Source: Acidobacteriaceae bacterium (GTDB lineage: Bacteria; Acidobacteriota; Terriglobia; Terriglobales; Acidobacteriaceae). Taken from it: 6,853 nucleotides of DNA. The stretch covers positions 1-6,853 of the forward strand of contig JASHUR010000204.1 of NCBI GenBank assembly GCA_030039895.1. The letters run 5' to 3'. The notes under the pieces were generated by a model. That model made no database searches. It was not told where the DNA came from and saw only the letters and a program-made list of their open reading frames with translations. Shown piece after piece: positions 1 to 6,387 of the stretch. The number at the start of each line of letters is the position of its first letter. Within the stretch, counting starts at the first letter, position 1. The position numbers and the translations under genes were made by a program.

Positions 1-1151
1 CGTGATGCGCTGTGATCGGCGCCTGCAAGAAGGCGGCTGACCGGAGTTGCGGGCGCGAGGAGAAAATCAATTTCAGCGAAGATGGCCTTCATATGCCCCA
101 CATAGTCGGCGAGACGCTGGCGTAAAGCCCGAATCTTCTCCTCGCTGATTGATGCGCCCCACGCAAGGCGGTCGGCGATGGCAGGCTCAAACTTGCCGTA
201 AACGCCGGCATGGATCTTTGCTGCCTCATATGCCTGGATCGGCGCGTAAATGTCCCACGCTTCGAACCAGAAGTCGGCATTGATGAGCTGTAGCCGTGCG
301 CCTGAGTGGATGATGCGCTGCCGCCACTCGTCCAGCGACGCCCGCACTACGTCATCGCAGTCTTCAACAACCGCACCGCTAAGCACGCCTACGCGAGGCG
401 GTTCGGAGAGCGGGTCTGCGTCAGGCAAATCGAGCAGCGCATGAGCGAGCAGGGGTGCATCCCGCAGGTCGCGGAAGAGACAACCGACGGTATCAAAGCT
501 GGTAGCAAGATGCATAGCGCCGCTCCAGTCACCGAGGCCAAGCGATGCGCGATAGCCCGCAAGTCCGCAGAGCGCAGCTGGTACGCGGATGGAGCCGCCC
601 GTGTCCGTGCCGATAGCAGCGTAGGCCGAGCCTTCCTGAATGGAGGCGGCCGCTCCGCTGGAAGAACCACCGGTCAGCAGTGCAGGATCGTTGGGCTGGA
701 GACAGTCGCCATAGTCACGGTTCTCTCCCGTAATGCCATAAGCCAGCTGCTGCATATGGGTCTTCCCGGTGATCACGGCGCCCTTTTTGCGCAGGCGGGC
801 CGCGACGGCGGAGTCCTGCGATACAACTTCTTTATACTCCGCATAAAATTTCGAACCTCCGCTTGTCTTAAAACCCGCGAGGTTGAAACAATCTTTCAAA
901 GACACGGGTAGACCGAACAACTCCGGGAGCGCATTTGGGAGCACATCTGGGACAGCCGAGATCCTGGCTTTGCGCTCCATCTGCCGATACGCTTCGCTGA
1001 TCGACCACCGGGTGTCCATCGCTATGTACGTATTCCGGCTGGCATTTCCGTTGGCCTTTGCGAGTGTATCGGCGGCAAGGGCGGCGGGATCGCACTGGCC
1101 GTTTGCCAAAGCATGAAGAATGGATTGAACGGGGCCTGGAGTCTCTCCCAT
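1..1151 (-). CDS. Amidase signature family hydrolase (C-terminus beyond the left edge)
   Basis: The minus strand is open from an ATG at 1151-1149 to the left edge, giving 383 residues with no stop. An in-frame TAG at 1163-1161 lies just upstream, so the start cannot be much earlier. The amidase signature Ser-cisSer-Lys machinery is complete: Lys86 in VSLKD, the GGSSSG loop at 161-166 with Ser163 as cis-Ser, and the nucleophile Ser187 in GTDTGGSIR. The 24-residue spacing of the two serines matches the family (FAAH, GatA). Such enzymes hydrolyse linear amides to acid plus ammonia or amine. No signal peptide is visible, so it is probably cytosolic. Family members are usually about 450-500 residues, so roughly 70-100 are missing. 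No good Shine-Dalgarno is seen before the ATG. It is divergent from the deaminase operon and probably belongs to the same pathway. A GatA role is unlikely because no gatB or gatC is adjacent. The substrate is unknown (AtzE-, AtzF- or indoleacetamide-hydrolase-like are alternatives). Confidence 0.93.
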   Translation of the reverse strand, partial: MGETPGPVQSILHALANGQCDPAALAADTLAKANGNASRNTYIAMDTRWSISEAYRQMERKARISAVPDVLPNALPELFGLPVSLKDCFNLAGFKTSGGSKFYAEYKEVVSQDSAVAARLRKKGAVITGKTHMQQLAYGITGENRDYGDCLQPNDPALLTGGSSSGAAASIQEGSAYAAIGTDTGGSIRVPAALCGLAGYRASLGLGDWSGAMHLATSFDTVGCLFRDLRDAPLLAHALLDLPDADPLSEPPRVGVLSGAVVEDCDDVVRASLDEWRQRIIHSGARLQLINADFWFEAWDIYAPIQAYEAAKIHAGVYGKFEPAIADRLAWGASISEEKIRALRQRLADYVGHMKAIFAEIDFLLAPATPVSRLLAGADHSAS

Positions 1152-1179
1152 GCCGCCATTCTATCTACGACGTACTTTT

Positions 1180-1191
1180 CTGTACTTACAG
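1180..1191. promoter_or_regulatory. Candidate operator dyad CTGTA-N2-TACAG
   Basis: The sequence CTGTACTTACAG is a perfect inverted repeat with 5-base arms and a 2-base centre. It sits 20 bases before the GTG start of the deaminase and 28 bases from the amidase ATG, where a dimeric repressor could control both directions. A dyad this short can arise by chance, and no regulator gene is visible in the window to pair with it. Confidence 0.28.
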
Positions 1192-1195
1192 CGTT

Positions 1196-1202
1196 AAGGA
1201 GG
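1196..1202 (+). promoter_or_regulatory. Strong Shine-Dalgarno for the deaminase (fixes the GTG start)
   Basis: AAGGAGG matches the anti-Shine-Dalgarno sequence in full and is followed, 9 bases later, by an in-frame GTG at 1212. This supports a start at 1212 over the upstream ATG at 1113, which would overlap the amidase gene by 39 bases. A weaker GAAGG at 1252-1256, 9 bases before GTG 1266, is a secondary candidate. Confidence 0.75.
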
Positions 1203-1211
1203 CAGGCGGAA

Positions 1212-1745
1212 GTGGCGCCAGTCAAGCGAGGCAATTCCACAGAACGCAAGCGAAGGCGCGACGAAGTGATGATGGCCGATCTGGCGCGCTACACGTCGCT
1301 GAGTTTTGCAACGCCGTTTCCAGTGCCGTTCGGCGCAGCCATTGTTGATTCAAAGACGGGCAAGATGTTGTATCGCGGCAGGAACGCGGTACGGCGGGAG
1401 AATGACCCAAGCGCGCATGCTGAGACTCGTGCTGTCCGCAAGGCGTGTCAGAAGCTCGGCCGTCCCTCTCTTCAGGGCTACACGCTCTACACCACCTGCG
1501 AGCCATGCCCCATGTGCATGGCCAATGCGCTGTGGGCGGGCGTGGACCGCGTGGTTTTTGGCGCGACGATTGCCGATGCCGCGGAGCACTGCCGCCAAAT
1601 TCATATTTCAGCGCGCGAAGTTGCAGACCGCAGCGATATGCCGTGCTGTGTAGATGGCGAGGTAGCGCGGGAGATATGCAAAAAATTATTCGAGCATCCG
1701 CGCATGCAGGCGGCATTCAAGACATGGGGGACGCGCAGAAGATGA
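1212..1745 (+). CDS. Nucleoside/base deaminase, CDA fold (guanine deaminase-like)
   Basis: A 177-residue protein of the zinc-dependent cytidine-deaminase-like superfamily, closest by eye to the GuaD/TadA group, which removes an exocyclic amino group as ammonia. Zinc site: His69 in the HAE motif (SAHAETRAV), catalytic Glu71, and Cys99 and Cys102 in TCEPCPMC. An N-terminal PFGAAIVD strand (39-46) and NDPSAHAE precede the site, as in bacterial guanine deaminase, which it matches in length (about 156 residues) apart from an extra basic leader (residues 5-16, rich in Lys/Arg). The start GTG 1212 is chosen for the AAGGAGG 9 bases upstream; GTG 1266 or ATG 1269/1272 would remove the leader and are possible. 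The motif FGATIADAAEH (116-126) lies where GuaD has its substrate-determining segment. First gene of the operon, overlapping the next by ATGA. The substrate could be guanine, another aminopurine, pterin, pyrimidine or creatinine-like ring; a TadA tRNA role is unlikely in this context. Confidence 0.9.
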   Translation: MAPVKRGNSTERKRRRDEVMMADLARYTSLSFATPFPVPFGAAIVDSKTGKMLYRGRNAVRRENDPSAHAETRAVRKACQKLGRPSLQGYTLYTTCEPCPMCMANALWAGVDRVVFGATIADAAEHCRQIHISAREVADRSDMPCCVDGEVAREICKKLFEHPRMQAAFKTWGTRRR

Positions 1746-3118
1746 CCGGCGAACAGATCGAGGCACTCAAAGCCATTGTGGGCGACGGCGAACGCGTTGT
1801 GACGACTCCGACGACGGTCGAGCGGCTGTCGAAGGATTTCTACTGGTATTCCCCCGTGCTGAAGCCGATGCTCGAGAGCAAAAAGGGCGAGGTTGTGGTG
1901 TATCCGTTGAAGACCGGTGAGATAGTAGAAATTCTTCGCTTCTGCTACGTGCAGGATATTCCCGTAACCGCACGCGGCGCAGGCACAGGAAATTACGGCC
2001 AGGCGATTCCGCTGCAGGGCGGCGTGGTACTCGACCTGATGCGGATGGACAAACTGGAGCAGATCACCCATGACGGCGTGGCAGTGTGCGATCCGGGTCT
2101 GCGGCTGGGTGCGTTGGAAGGCAAGGCGCGCGAGCAAGGCTGGGAACTGCGCTGCTATCCGAGCACGGTGGTCAAGGCATCCGTCGGAGGATTCCTCGGT
2201 GGAGGCTCGGGCGGGATCGGATCAATTTCGCATGGTGGACTGCGCGACTTTGATACTGTCCGCGCGCTGGAGGTGGTGACGATGGAGCGCGAACCGGCAA
2301 TCCGGCTGCACGCAGGCGAAGCAGTGCATGACATTCTTCATGCCTGGGGCACAAACGGAATCATTACAAAGATATGGCTGGCGCTTGTGCCCAAAGTCGA
2401 GTGGGCGCAGGCGGCGATTGCGTTTGAGACTTATGAAGGTGCGTTTGATTTCAGCGAGCGCATCGCCGTGGACGGTGCGTGGACGAAGCGGTTGGTCACG
2501 ACTTTTGAAGCGCCAATCGCGGACTACTTCTCACCAGTGCGGGCACTGTGCCCGTTGGGAAAGCACATGGTCTTCATGCTCGTCGCTCTGGATCAACTGG
2601 AGACGCTGAAGCAGGCGGCGAACGAAGCCGGAGGGACGGTGACCTATGCCGAGGCCTATCGCGGACTCAAGTTTGCGCCGCTGCTCTCGGACTACACCTG
2701 GAACCACACGACGCTCTGGGCCATTAAGCACGATCCCGCTTATACCTATCTGCAGTGTGGCTTTGATCCCGATAGAGTGCGCGACCAGATGGCGCTGCTG
2801 CGCAGCCGCTTTGGGCAGGAGATTCTGTTCCACATGGAATTCATCAAGAATGGCGAAGGCCGCGTTGTCCCGGCGGCCATTCCGCTGGTGCGCTTTGTCA
2901 GCACCGAGAGGTTGAATGAGATGATTGCGTGCTGCCGCGACAACGGCGTGTTCGTCGCCAATCCCCACGTAAACAACCTGGAGGATGGCGGACGTTTTCG
3001 CGAAGATCATGCGCAACTGCAGGCGAAGCGCCGCTACGACCCGAAGGGTTTGCTGAATCCGGGCAAGATGTTGAGCTTTACACCGGCAGAGCTTGCGATG
3101 GAGGAACAAGTGCGATGA
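1742..3118 (+). CDS. FAD-binding oxidoreductase, PCMH/GlcD-like
   Basis: A 458-residue flavoenzyme of the FAD-linked oxidase (PCMH) superfamily. The FAD-binding half shows the pyrophosphate loop ARGAGTGNYGQ (77-87) followed by GGVVLDL (93-99), and the second FAD segment at 146-169 with SVGGFLGGGSGGIGS and HGGLRD. The C-terminal half ends with the classic cap-domain tail YDPKGLLNPGKM (432-443). The loop lacks the His that carries 8-alpha-histidyl FAD in berberine-bridge-type relatives, so noncovalent FAD is inferred. No signal peptide, twin-arginine motif, membrane segment or iron-sulphur cysteine cluster is seen, so it appears cytosolic. The start ATG 1742 overlaps the deaminase stop (ATGA), with a loose GGGGGA at 1726-1731; an in-frame ATG at 1724 is a less likely alternative. 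The family oxidises 2-hydroxy acids, alcohols, amines or C-N bonds; the substrate here is unknown but presumably follows or precedes the deamination step. Confidence 0.92.
   Translation: MTGEQIEALKAIVGDGERVVTTPTTVERLSKDFYWYSPVLKPMLESKKGEVVVYPLKTGEIVEILRFCYVQDIPVTARGAGTGNYGQAIPLQGGVVLDLMRMDKLEQITHDGVAVCDPGLRLGALEGKAREQGWELRCYPSTVVKASVGGFLGGGSGGIGSISHGGLRDFDTVRALEVVTMEREPAIRLHAGEAVHDILHAWGTNGIITKIWLALVPKVEWAQAAIAFETYEGAFDFSERIAVDGAWTKRLVTTFEAPIADYFSPVRALCPLGKHMVFMLVALDQLETLKQAANEAGGTVTYAEAYRGLKFAPLLSDYTWNHTTLWAIKHDPAYTYLQCGFDPDRVRDQMALLRSRFGQEILFHMEFIKNGEGRVVPAAIPLVRFVSTERLNEMIACCRDNGVFVANPHVNNLEDGGRFREDHAQLQAKRRYDPKGLLNPGKMLSFTPAELAMEEQVR
3100..3106 (+). promoter_or_regulatory. Shine-Dalgarno for the creatininase-family gene
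   Basis: GGAGGAA inside the end of the upstream gene lies 8 bases before ATG 3115. This fixes the start at the ATGA overlap rather than at the in-frame ATG 2929 far inside the oxidoreductase gene. Confidence 0.65.
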
Positions 3119-3903
3119 AGACGTGGATTCCAGAGATCCGCAAGTTCAGTTATTTGAACTGGAAGCAGGTTGAGGCTCTGCCGAAGGATAAGACCCTGCT
3201 GGTGCTGCCCACCGCAGCGATTGAGCAACACGGGCATCACCTGCCGCTCGCGACGGACACATTAATCAACAATCTGCTGCTGGGCAAAGCGCTTGCAAAA
3301 CTCAGTCCAAATGCAAGCGTATACGCGCTTGAGCCGGTCTGCTACGGCAAGAGCAATGAGCATCTCGGCTTTCCCGGTACGCTTTCGCTCTCGGCCAGCA
3401 CGTTCATGGCCGTGGTGCGCGACCTGGGCGCGAGCATTGCGGCGGCTGGCTTCCGCAAGCTGGCGTTGTACAACACGCACGGCGGCAACTCGTCGCTTGT
3501 CGATGTGCTGGCGCGGGACCTGCGCGCTGAGTTTGGCCTGCGCACCTTTGCGCTGTACGGCTCTGGCGGAGCCAGCTTCGAAGGCCTGAATCCGCAGGAG
3601 CGCGCCTACGGCTTCCACGCCGGCGAGGTTGAAACGGCCTTTTTGCTGAACGCAACGCCGGAACTGGTGGACTCCTCCGTGTACACCGCAAACTACATCG
3701 CCGATGTTGCGAACCCGAAGCCGTTGCTGCCTGAGAACGCAGCGGCCACCTTTGCGTGGCTTACACGCGACATTGCAAAGAGCGGCGTGATGGGCGATCC
3801 CAGGCCGGCCACTGCCGAAAACGGACACCGCTGGGTAGATGCTGCAGCGACGCAGATTGCAGCGATGCTTGAAGCCATGCTGGCCTTTGAGGACCCTGCC
3901 TGA
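3115..3903 (+). CDS. Creatininase family metal-dependent amidohydrolase
   Basis: A 262-residue protein with the full set of family landmarks: EQHGHHLPLATD (Glu37, His39, Asp48 as metal ligands), NEHLGFPGTLS (81-91), NTHGGN (His122) and FHAGEVET (His168, Glu171, Glu173), plus a C-terminal GHRWVDAAA. About 240-270 residues is the usual length. The family folds as an alpha/beta/alpha sandwich with a dinuclear metal site and hydrolyses amide bonds, often of rings (creatinine) or formamides (ArfB); IolN- and MftE-type members do other hydrolyses. True creatininase has His-Tyr-Glu where this protein has His-Gly-Gly, and the extra acid in HAGE is characteristic of the non-creatininase branches, so creatinine is not the expected substrate. 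It starts in an ATGA overlap with the oxidoreductase, with a good Shine-Dalgarno. Cytosolic, no signal peptide. The job inferred from context is ring opening or deformylation in the operon's pathway. Confidence 0.93.
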   Translation: MKTWIPEIRKFSYLNWKQVEALPKDKTLLVLPTAAIEQHGHHLPLATDTLINNLLLGKALAKLSPNASVYALEPVCYGKSNEHLGFPGTLSLSASTFMAVVRDLGASIAAAGFRKLALYNTHGGNSSLVDVLARDLRAEFGLRTFALYGSGGASFEGLNPQERAYGFHAGEVETAFLLNATPELVDSSVYTANYIADVANPKPLLPENAAATFAWLTRDIAKSGVMGDPRPATAENGHRWVDAAATQIAAMLEAMLAFEDPA

Positions 3904-3907
3904 ACGC

Positions 3908-5614
3908 ATGACCCGGATTGATTACGGCAACGGAATCGTTCTCGAGCGAGGCGTTGAATGCAGGCTCGCTGACGGCACGCGTCTGCTCTCTGACCACTAC
4001 TATCCGGAAGAGGGTGGACCGTTCCCTACCCTGCTGATGCGGCAGCCGTACGGGCGCGACATCGCGTCAACAGTGGTCTATGCGCATCCGGTGTGGTTCG
4101 CCCGGCATGGGTACCACGTCGTCATTCAGGACGTGCGCGGACGCGACAGATCGGACGGCGATTTTTATCCGTTTCGCCATGAGCGCAAGGATGGCGCGGA
4201 GACGATTCGCTGGCTGCTCGGGCACCCGCAGTGCAACGGACGCATCGGCATGTACGGTTTTTCCTATCAGGGCATGACGCAACTGCTGGCGGCAGCGGAG
4301 CAACCCGAGGGACTGGTGTGCATTGCGCCGGGGATGACGGCGTGTGATCTCTACCACGGATGGTTCTACCGCAATGGTGCCCTCAGGCTGGCATCGAGCC
4401 TGGGCTGGGGCATCCAGATGCTGCGTGAAGATTCGCGTCGGCTGGGGTTGAAAGCGGCCAGCGATGTGCTGGAGCAGGCGTGGACCCGCGTGCAGGAGCA
4501 GCCGCTGCATGCACCGTATGAAGAGCATCCGGCGCTGCGCGCGGACGGGCTGCCGACTTATGTGAAGGACTGGTTTGCGCATGCGGAGCCAGGCGCCTAC
4601 TGGGAAGCGCTTGATGTGAGCCGGTCGATCGAGAACATCTCTGTCCCCGCACTGCATGTTTCAGGCTGGTTCGATACGTATCTGAACGGCAGTGTGGATG
4701 GATTCCTTGCACTGCGCCGCGGCGCCGGGACAGATTTCGCGCGCGACCACCAATATCTTCTGGCCGGGCCCTGGATTCACATTCCCTGGGGCGACGTCGT
4801 CGGTGAGGAGAACTTTGGCCCAGCGGCATTGATGGATACGGATCAGCTGCTGCTGCGATGGTTCAATCACTGGCTGAAAGACACGGGTGAATTCGCAAAC
4901 GAGCCGCGTATCCGGCACTTTGCCATCGGAGAAAACAAATGGTACGAAGCGGACGAATGGCCTGCGGCTCCAACTCACACGCTGTATCTGCACAGTCGCG
5001 GAAAGGCCAATTCCCGCAAGGGAGACGGAGTGCTGAGCAACACTCCGCCAATGGATGAAGAGCCGCGCGACGTATTTGTGTATGACCCCGAGGTCCCTGT
5101 CTTTGGGCCCGGCGGCAAATCTACTCTGAGCGGCTCGCGCAATCAGGCGGAGATGGAGCTTGGAAATAACGTGCTGGTATATACCGGCGAGCCTCTGCGG
5201 GAACGCCTTCAAATCTTCGGACATCCTGCTGTTTCGCTCTACGCCGCAACGTCGGCGGCGCACGCAGACCTGACTGCAAAGCTGGTGCGCGTGCTTCCCG
5301 ATGGGCGCGCGATGTTCGTGAGCATGGGTGTTGCAAGATCGTCGTGGCTCTATCGCGAAAAGAAGTATGAAGCAGACAGGGTCCACTGCTGGCGCTTCGA
5401 ACTTGACCCCGTTTCCTGCGTCCTTTCACCCGGCGAGCGGCTGCGGCTGGAGATTGCCGGCAGCGCGTTCCCGCTTTATGACCGGAATCCGTCAACCGGA
5501 GTGACTGCGTCGAAGGCAGGGCCGTGGGACTGGTCGCGCTCAACCCATCAGATCGTTCATACCAGCGAATGTCCCTCGGCGCTTCATCTTTCTGTTGTCG
5601 AGGGTGCCGGATGA
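3908..5614 (+). CDS. CocE/NonD family serine hydrolase (peptidase S15-like)
   Basis: A 568-residue alpha/beta hydrolase close in length to bacterial cocaine esterase (574). Catalytic triad readable from motifs: nucleophile Ser119 in GFSYQG, Asp256 in SGWFDTYLNG, His291 in GPWIHIPWG; the spacing parallels CocE (117/259/287). The upstream block DGTRLLSDHYYP (22-33) and DVRGRDRSDGDF (75-86) is typical of the family. An inserted helical cap lies between about 130 and 240. The C-terminal jelly-roll (about 375-565) includes DVFVYDPEVPV, YTGEPLRERLQIFGHP and LVRVLPDG (459-466). Members cleave esters or amides, for example cocaine, acylated beta-lactam nuclei, alpha-amino acid esters or X-Pro peptides. 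Unlike many secreted relatives it shows no signal peptide, which fits action on an imported substrate. It starts 4 bases after the creatininase-family stop; the nearest purine-rich stretch, TGAGGA at 3888-3893, is somewhat far (14 bases), so coupling to upstream translation is likely. The substrate is unknown. Confidence 0.93.
   Translation: MTRIDYGNGIVLERGVECRLADGTRLLSDHYYPEEGGPFPTLLMRQPYGRDIASTVVYAHPVWFARHGYHVVIQDVRGRDRSDGDFYPFRHERKDGAETIRWLLGHPQCNGRIGMYGFSYQGMTQLLAAAEQPEGLVCIAPGMTACDLYHGWFYRNGALRLASSLGWGIQMLREDSRRLGLKAASDVLEQAWTRVQEQPLHAPYEEHPALRADGLPTYVKDWFAHAEPGAYWEALDVSRSIENISVPALHVSGWFDTYLNGSVDGFLALRRGAGTDFARDHQYLLAGPWIHIPWGDVVGEENFGPAALMDTDQLLLRWFNHWLKDTGEFANEPRIRHFAIGENKWYEADEWPAAPTHTLYLHSRGKANSRKGDGVLSNTPPMDEEPRDVFVYDPEVPVFGPGGKSTLSGSRNQAEMELGNNVLVYTGEPLRERLQIFGHPAVSLYAATSAAHADLTAKLVRVLPDGRAMFVSMGVARSSWLYREKKYEADRVHCWRFELDPVSCVLSPGERLRLEIAGSAFPLYDRNPSTGVTASKAGPWDWSRSTHQIVHTSECPSALHLSVVEGAG
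5600..5604 (+). promoter_or_regulatory. Shine-Dalgarno for the ABC ATPase
   Basis: GAGGG lies 6 bases before ATG 5611, supporting the start at the ATGA overlap. An in-frame ATG at 5524 would place 29 non-family residues in front of the protein and overlap the hydrolase by about 90 bases. Confidence 0.6.
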
Positions 5615-6387
5615 CAACTCATTACGAAATTGTTCCCGAAATTGCGTGTACGCGCACAGGCAAACAGTACCGTCAGGGCGCGGAGGCGCTGCGCGACATC
5701 AACTTCACGGTCTACAAAGGCGAGATTCTCAGCATCCTGGGCCCCTCAGGATGCGGAAAATCTACCCTGTTGAAGATGATTGCCGGGCTCACATCGGTCA
5801 CCTCCGGCGAGATTACGGTGAACGGGATGACTCCCGTCAACGCGCGCGAGTTGGTTTCTTTCATCTTTCAGGACGCGACCCTGCTGCCGTGGCGCACAGT
5901 AAAGCGCAACATCGACCTGGGCCTTGAGCTGGAGGGAGCAACGCGCGAGCGTCGCGACGGTAAGACGGAGGAGATGCTTGCGCTTGTCGGGCTCTCCGAT
6001 GTAGCAGGCCGATATCCGCGCGAGCTTTCAGGCGGGATGAAGATGCGCGTCTCCATTGCGCGTGCGCTGGCAACACGGCCTCGCATTTTGCTCATGGACG
6101 AGCCTTTTGCGGCACTGGATGAGATGACGCGCAATCGCATGAATGACGAACTGCTGCGCCTGCAAAAGCAACACGGATGGACAATTGTGTTTGTTACGCA
6201 CTCAGTCGCGGAGGCTGTCTTTCTCTCGTCGCGCATTCTGGTGCTGGCGCCTAATCCAGGGCGCGTGCTGGAGATGGTGAACGTGGAGCTTGACCGCAGT
6301 AACCTTGCCGAGGTGCGATCGAGTGATGCGTTCGAGCAGGAAGTGTCTCGAGTTTCACGGATCCTCCGCGGAGCGCATCTGGCATGA
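5611..6387 (+). CDS. ABC importer ATP-binding protein, TauB/SsuB/ThiZ type
   Basis: A 258-residue nucleotide-binding subunit with every functional motif: Walker A GPSGCGKST (44-52), Q-loop Gln87 in FIFQDATLLPW, signature LSGGM (139-143) followed by KMRVSIARAL, Walker B ILLMDEP (159-165) with catalytic Glu164, D-loop ALD (168-170) and H-loop His197 in FVTHS. The FQD..LLPW segment and LSGGMKMR are typical of the nitrate/sulfonate/taurine/pyrimidine (ThiXYZ) importer group. The partner permease follows through an ATGA overlap, and the gene itself overlaps the serine hydrolase by ATGA. It powers uptake across the inner membrane. Substrate identity cannot be read from the ATPase; co-transcription with a deaminase and amidohydrolases suggests a small N-containing organic molecule. 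Confidence 0.95.
   Translation: MTTHYEIVPEIACTRTGKQYRQGAEALRDINFTVYKGEILSILGPSGCGKSTLLKMIAGLTSVTSGEITVNGMTPVNARELVSFIFQDATLLPWRTVKRNIDLGLELEGATRERRDGKTEEMLALVGLSDVAGRYPRELSGGMKMRVSIARALATRPRILLMDEPFAALDEMTRNRMNDELLRLQKQHGWTIVFVTHSVAEAVFLSSRILVLAPNPGRVLEMVNVELDRSNLAEVRSSDAFEQEVSRVSRILRGAHLA

Larger units (their letters stand above)
1152..1211. promoter_or_regulatory. Divergent intergenic control region between amidase and deaminase operon
   Basis: This 60-base gap is the only noncoding stretch of any size in the window and must carry the start signals for both directions unless promoters lie inside the amidase 5' end. It contains a GTACTT direct repeat (1172-1177 and 1182-1187, 10 bases apart, one helical turn), a perfect dyad at 1180-1191 and the deaminase Shine-Dalgarno. 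I could not find a convincing -35/-10 pair with 16-18 base spacing on either strand, so no promoter position is claimed. Confidence 0.45.

Noticed and set aside
306..911. A 201-codon plus-strand open frame opposite the amidase
   Set aside because: It is the shadow of the amidase gene, whose minus-strand frame carries the whole amidase signature; the plus-strand product has no recognisable motif and low-complexity Arg/Ala composition.
1125..1188. Sigma-70-like boxes (TTGAAC at 1125-1130, TATCTA at 1162-1167, TACTTA at 1183-1188)
   Set aside because: No pair has 16-18 base spacing, so I do not call a promoter from these fragments.
1445..1741. N-terminal extension of the FAD oxidoreductase frame into the deaminase gene
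   Set aside because: These 99 codons lie out of frame over the deaminase zinc-site region and have no flavoprotein similarity; the ATG at 1742 in an ATGA overlap is a better start.
3262..3909. A 215-codon minus-strand open frame opposite the creatininase-family gene
   Set aside because: Antisense shadow in GC-rich DNA; Arg/Ala/Gly-rich with no domain signal.
4661..5386. A 241-codon minus-strand open frame within the CocE-like gene
   Set aside because: Antisense shadow of a gene with an intact catalytic triad; no start signal or family motif on the minus strand.
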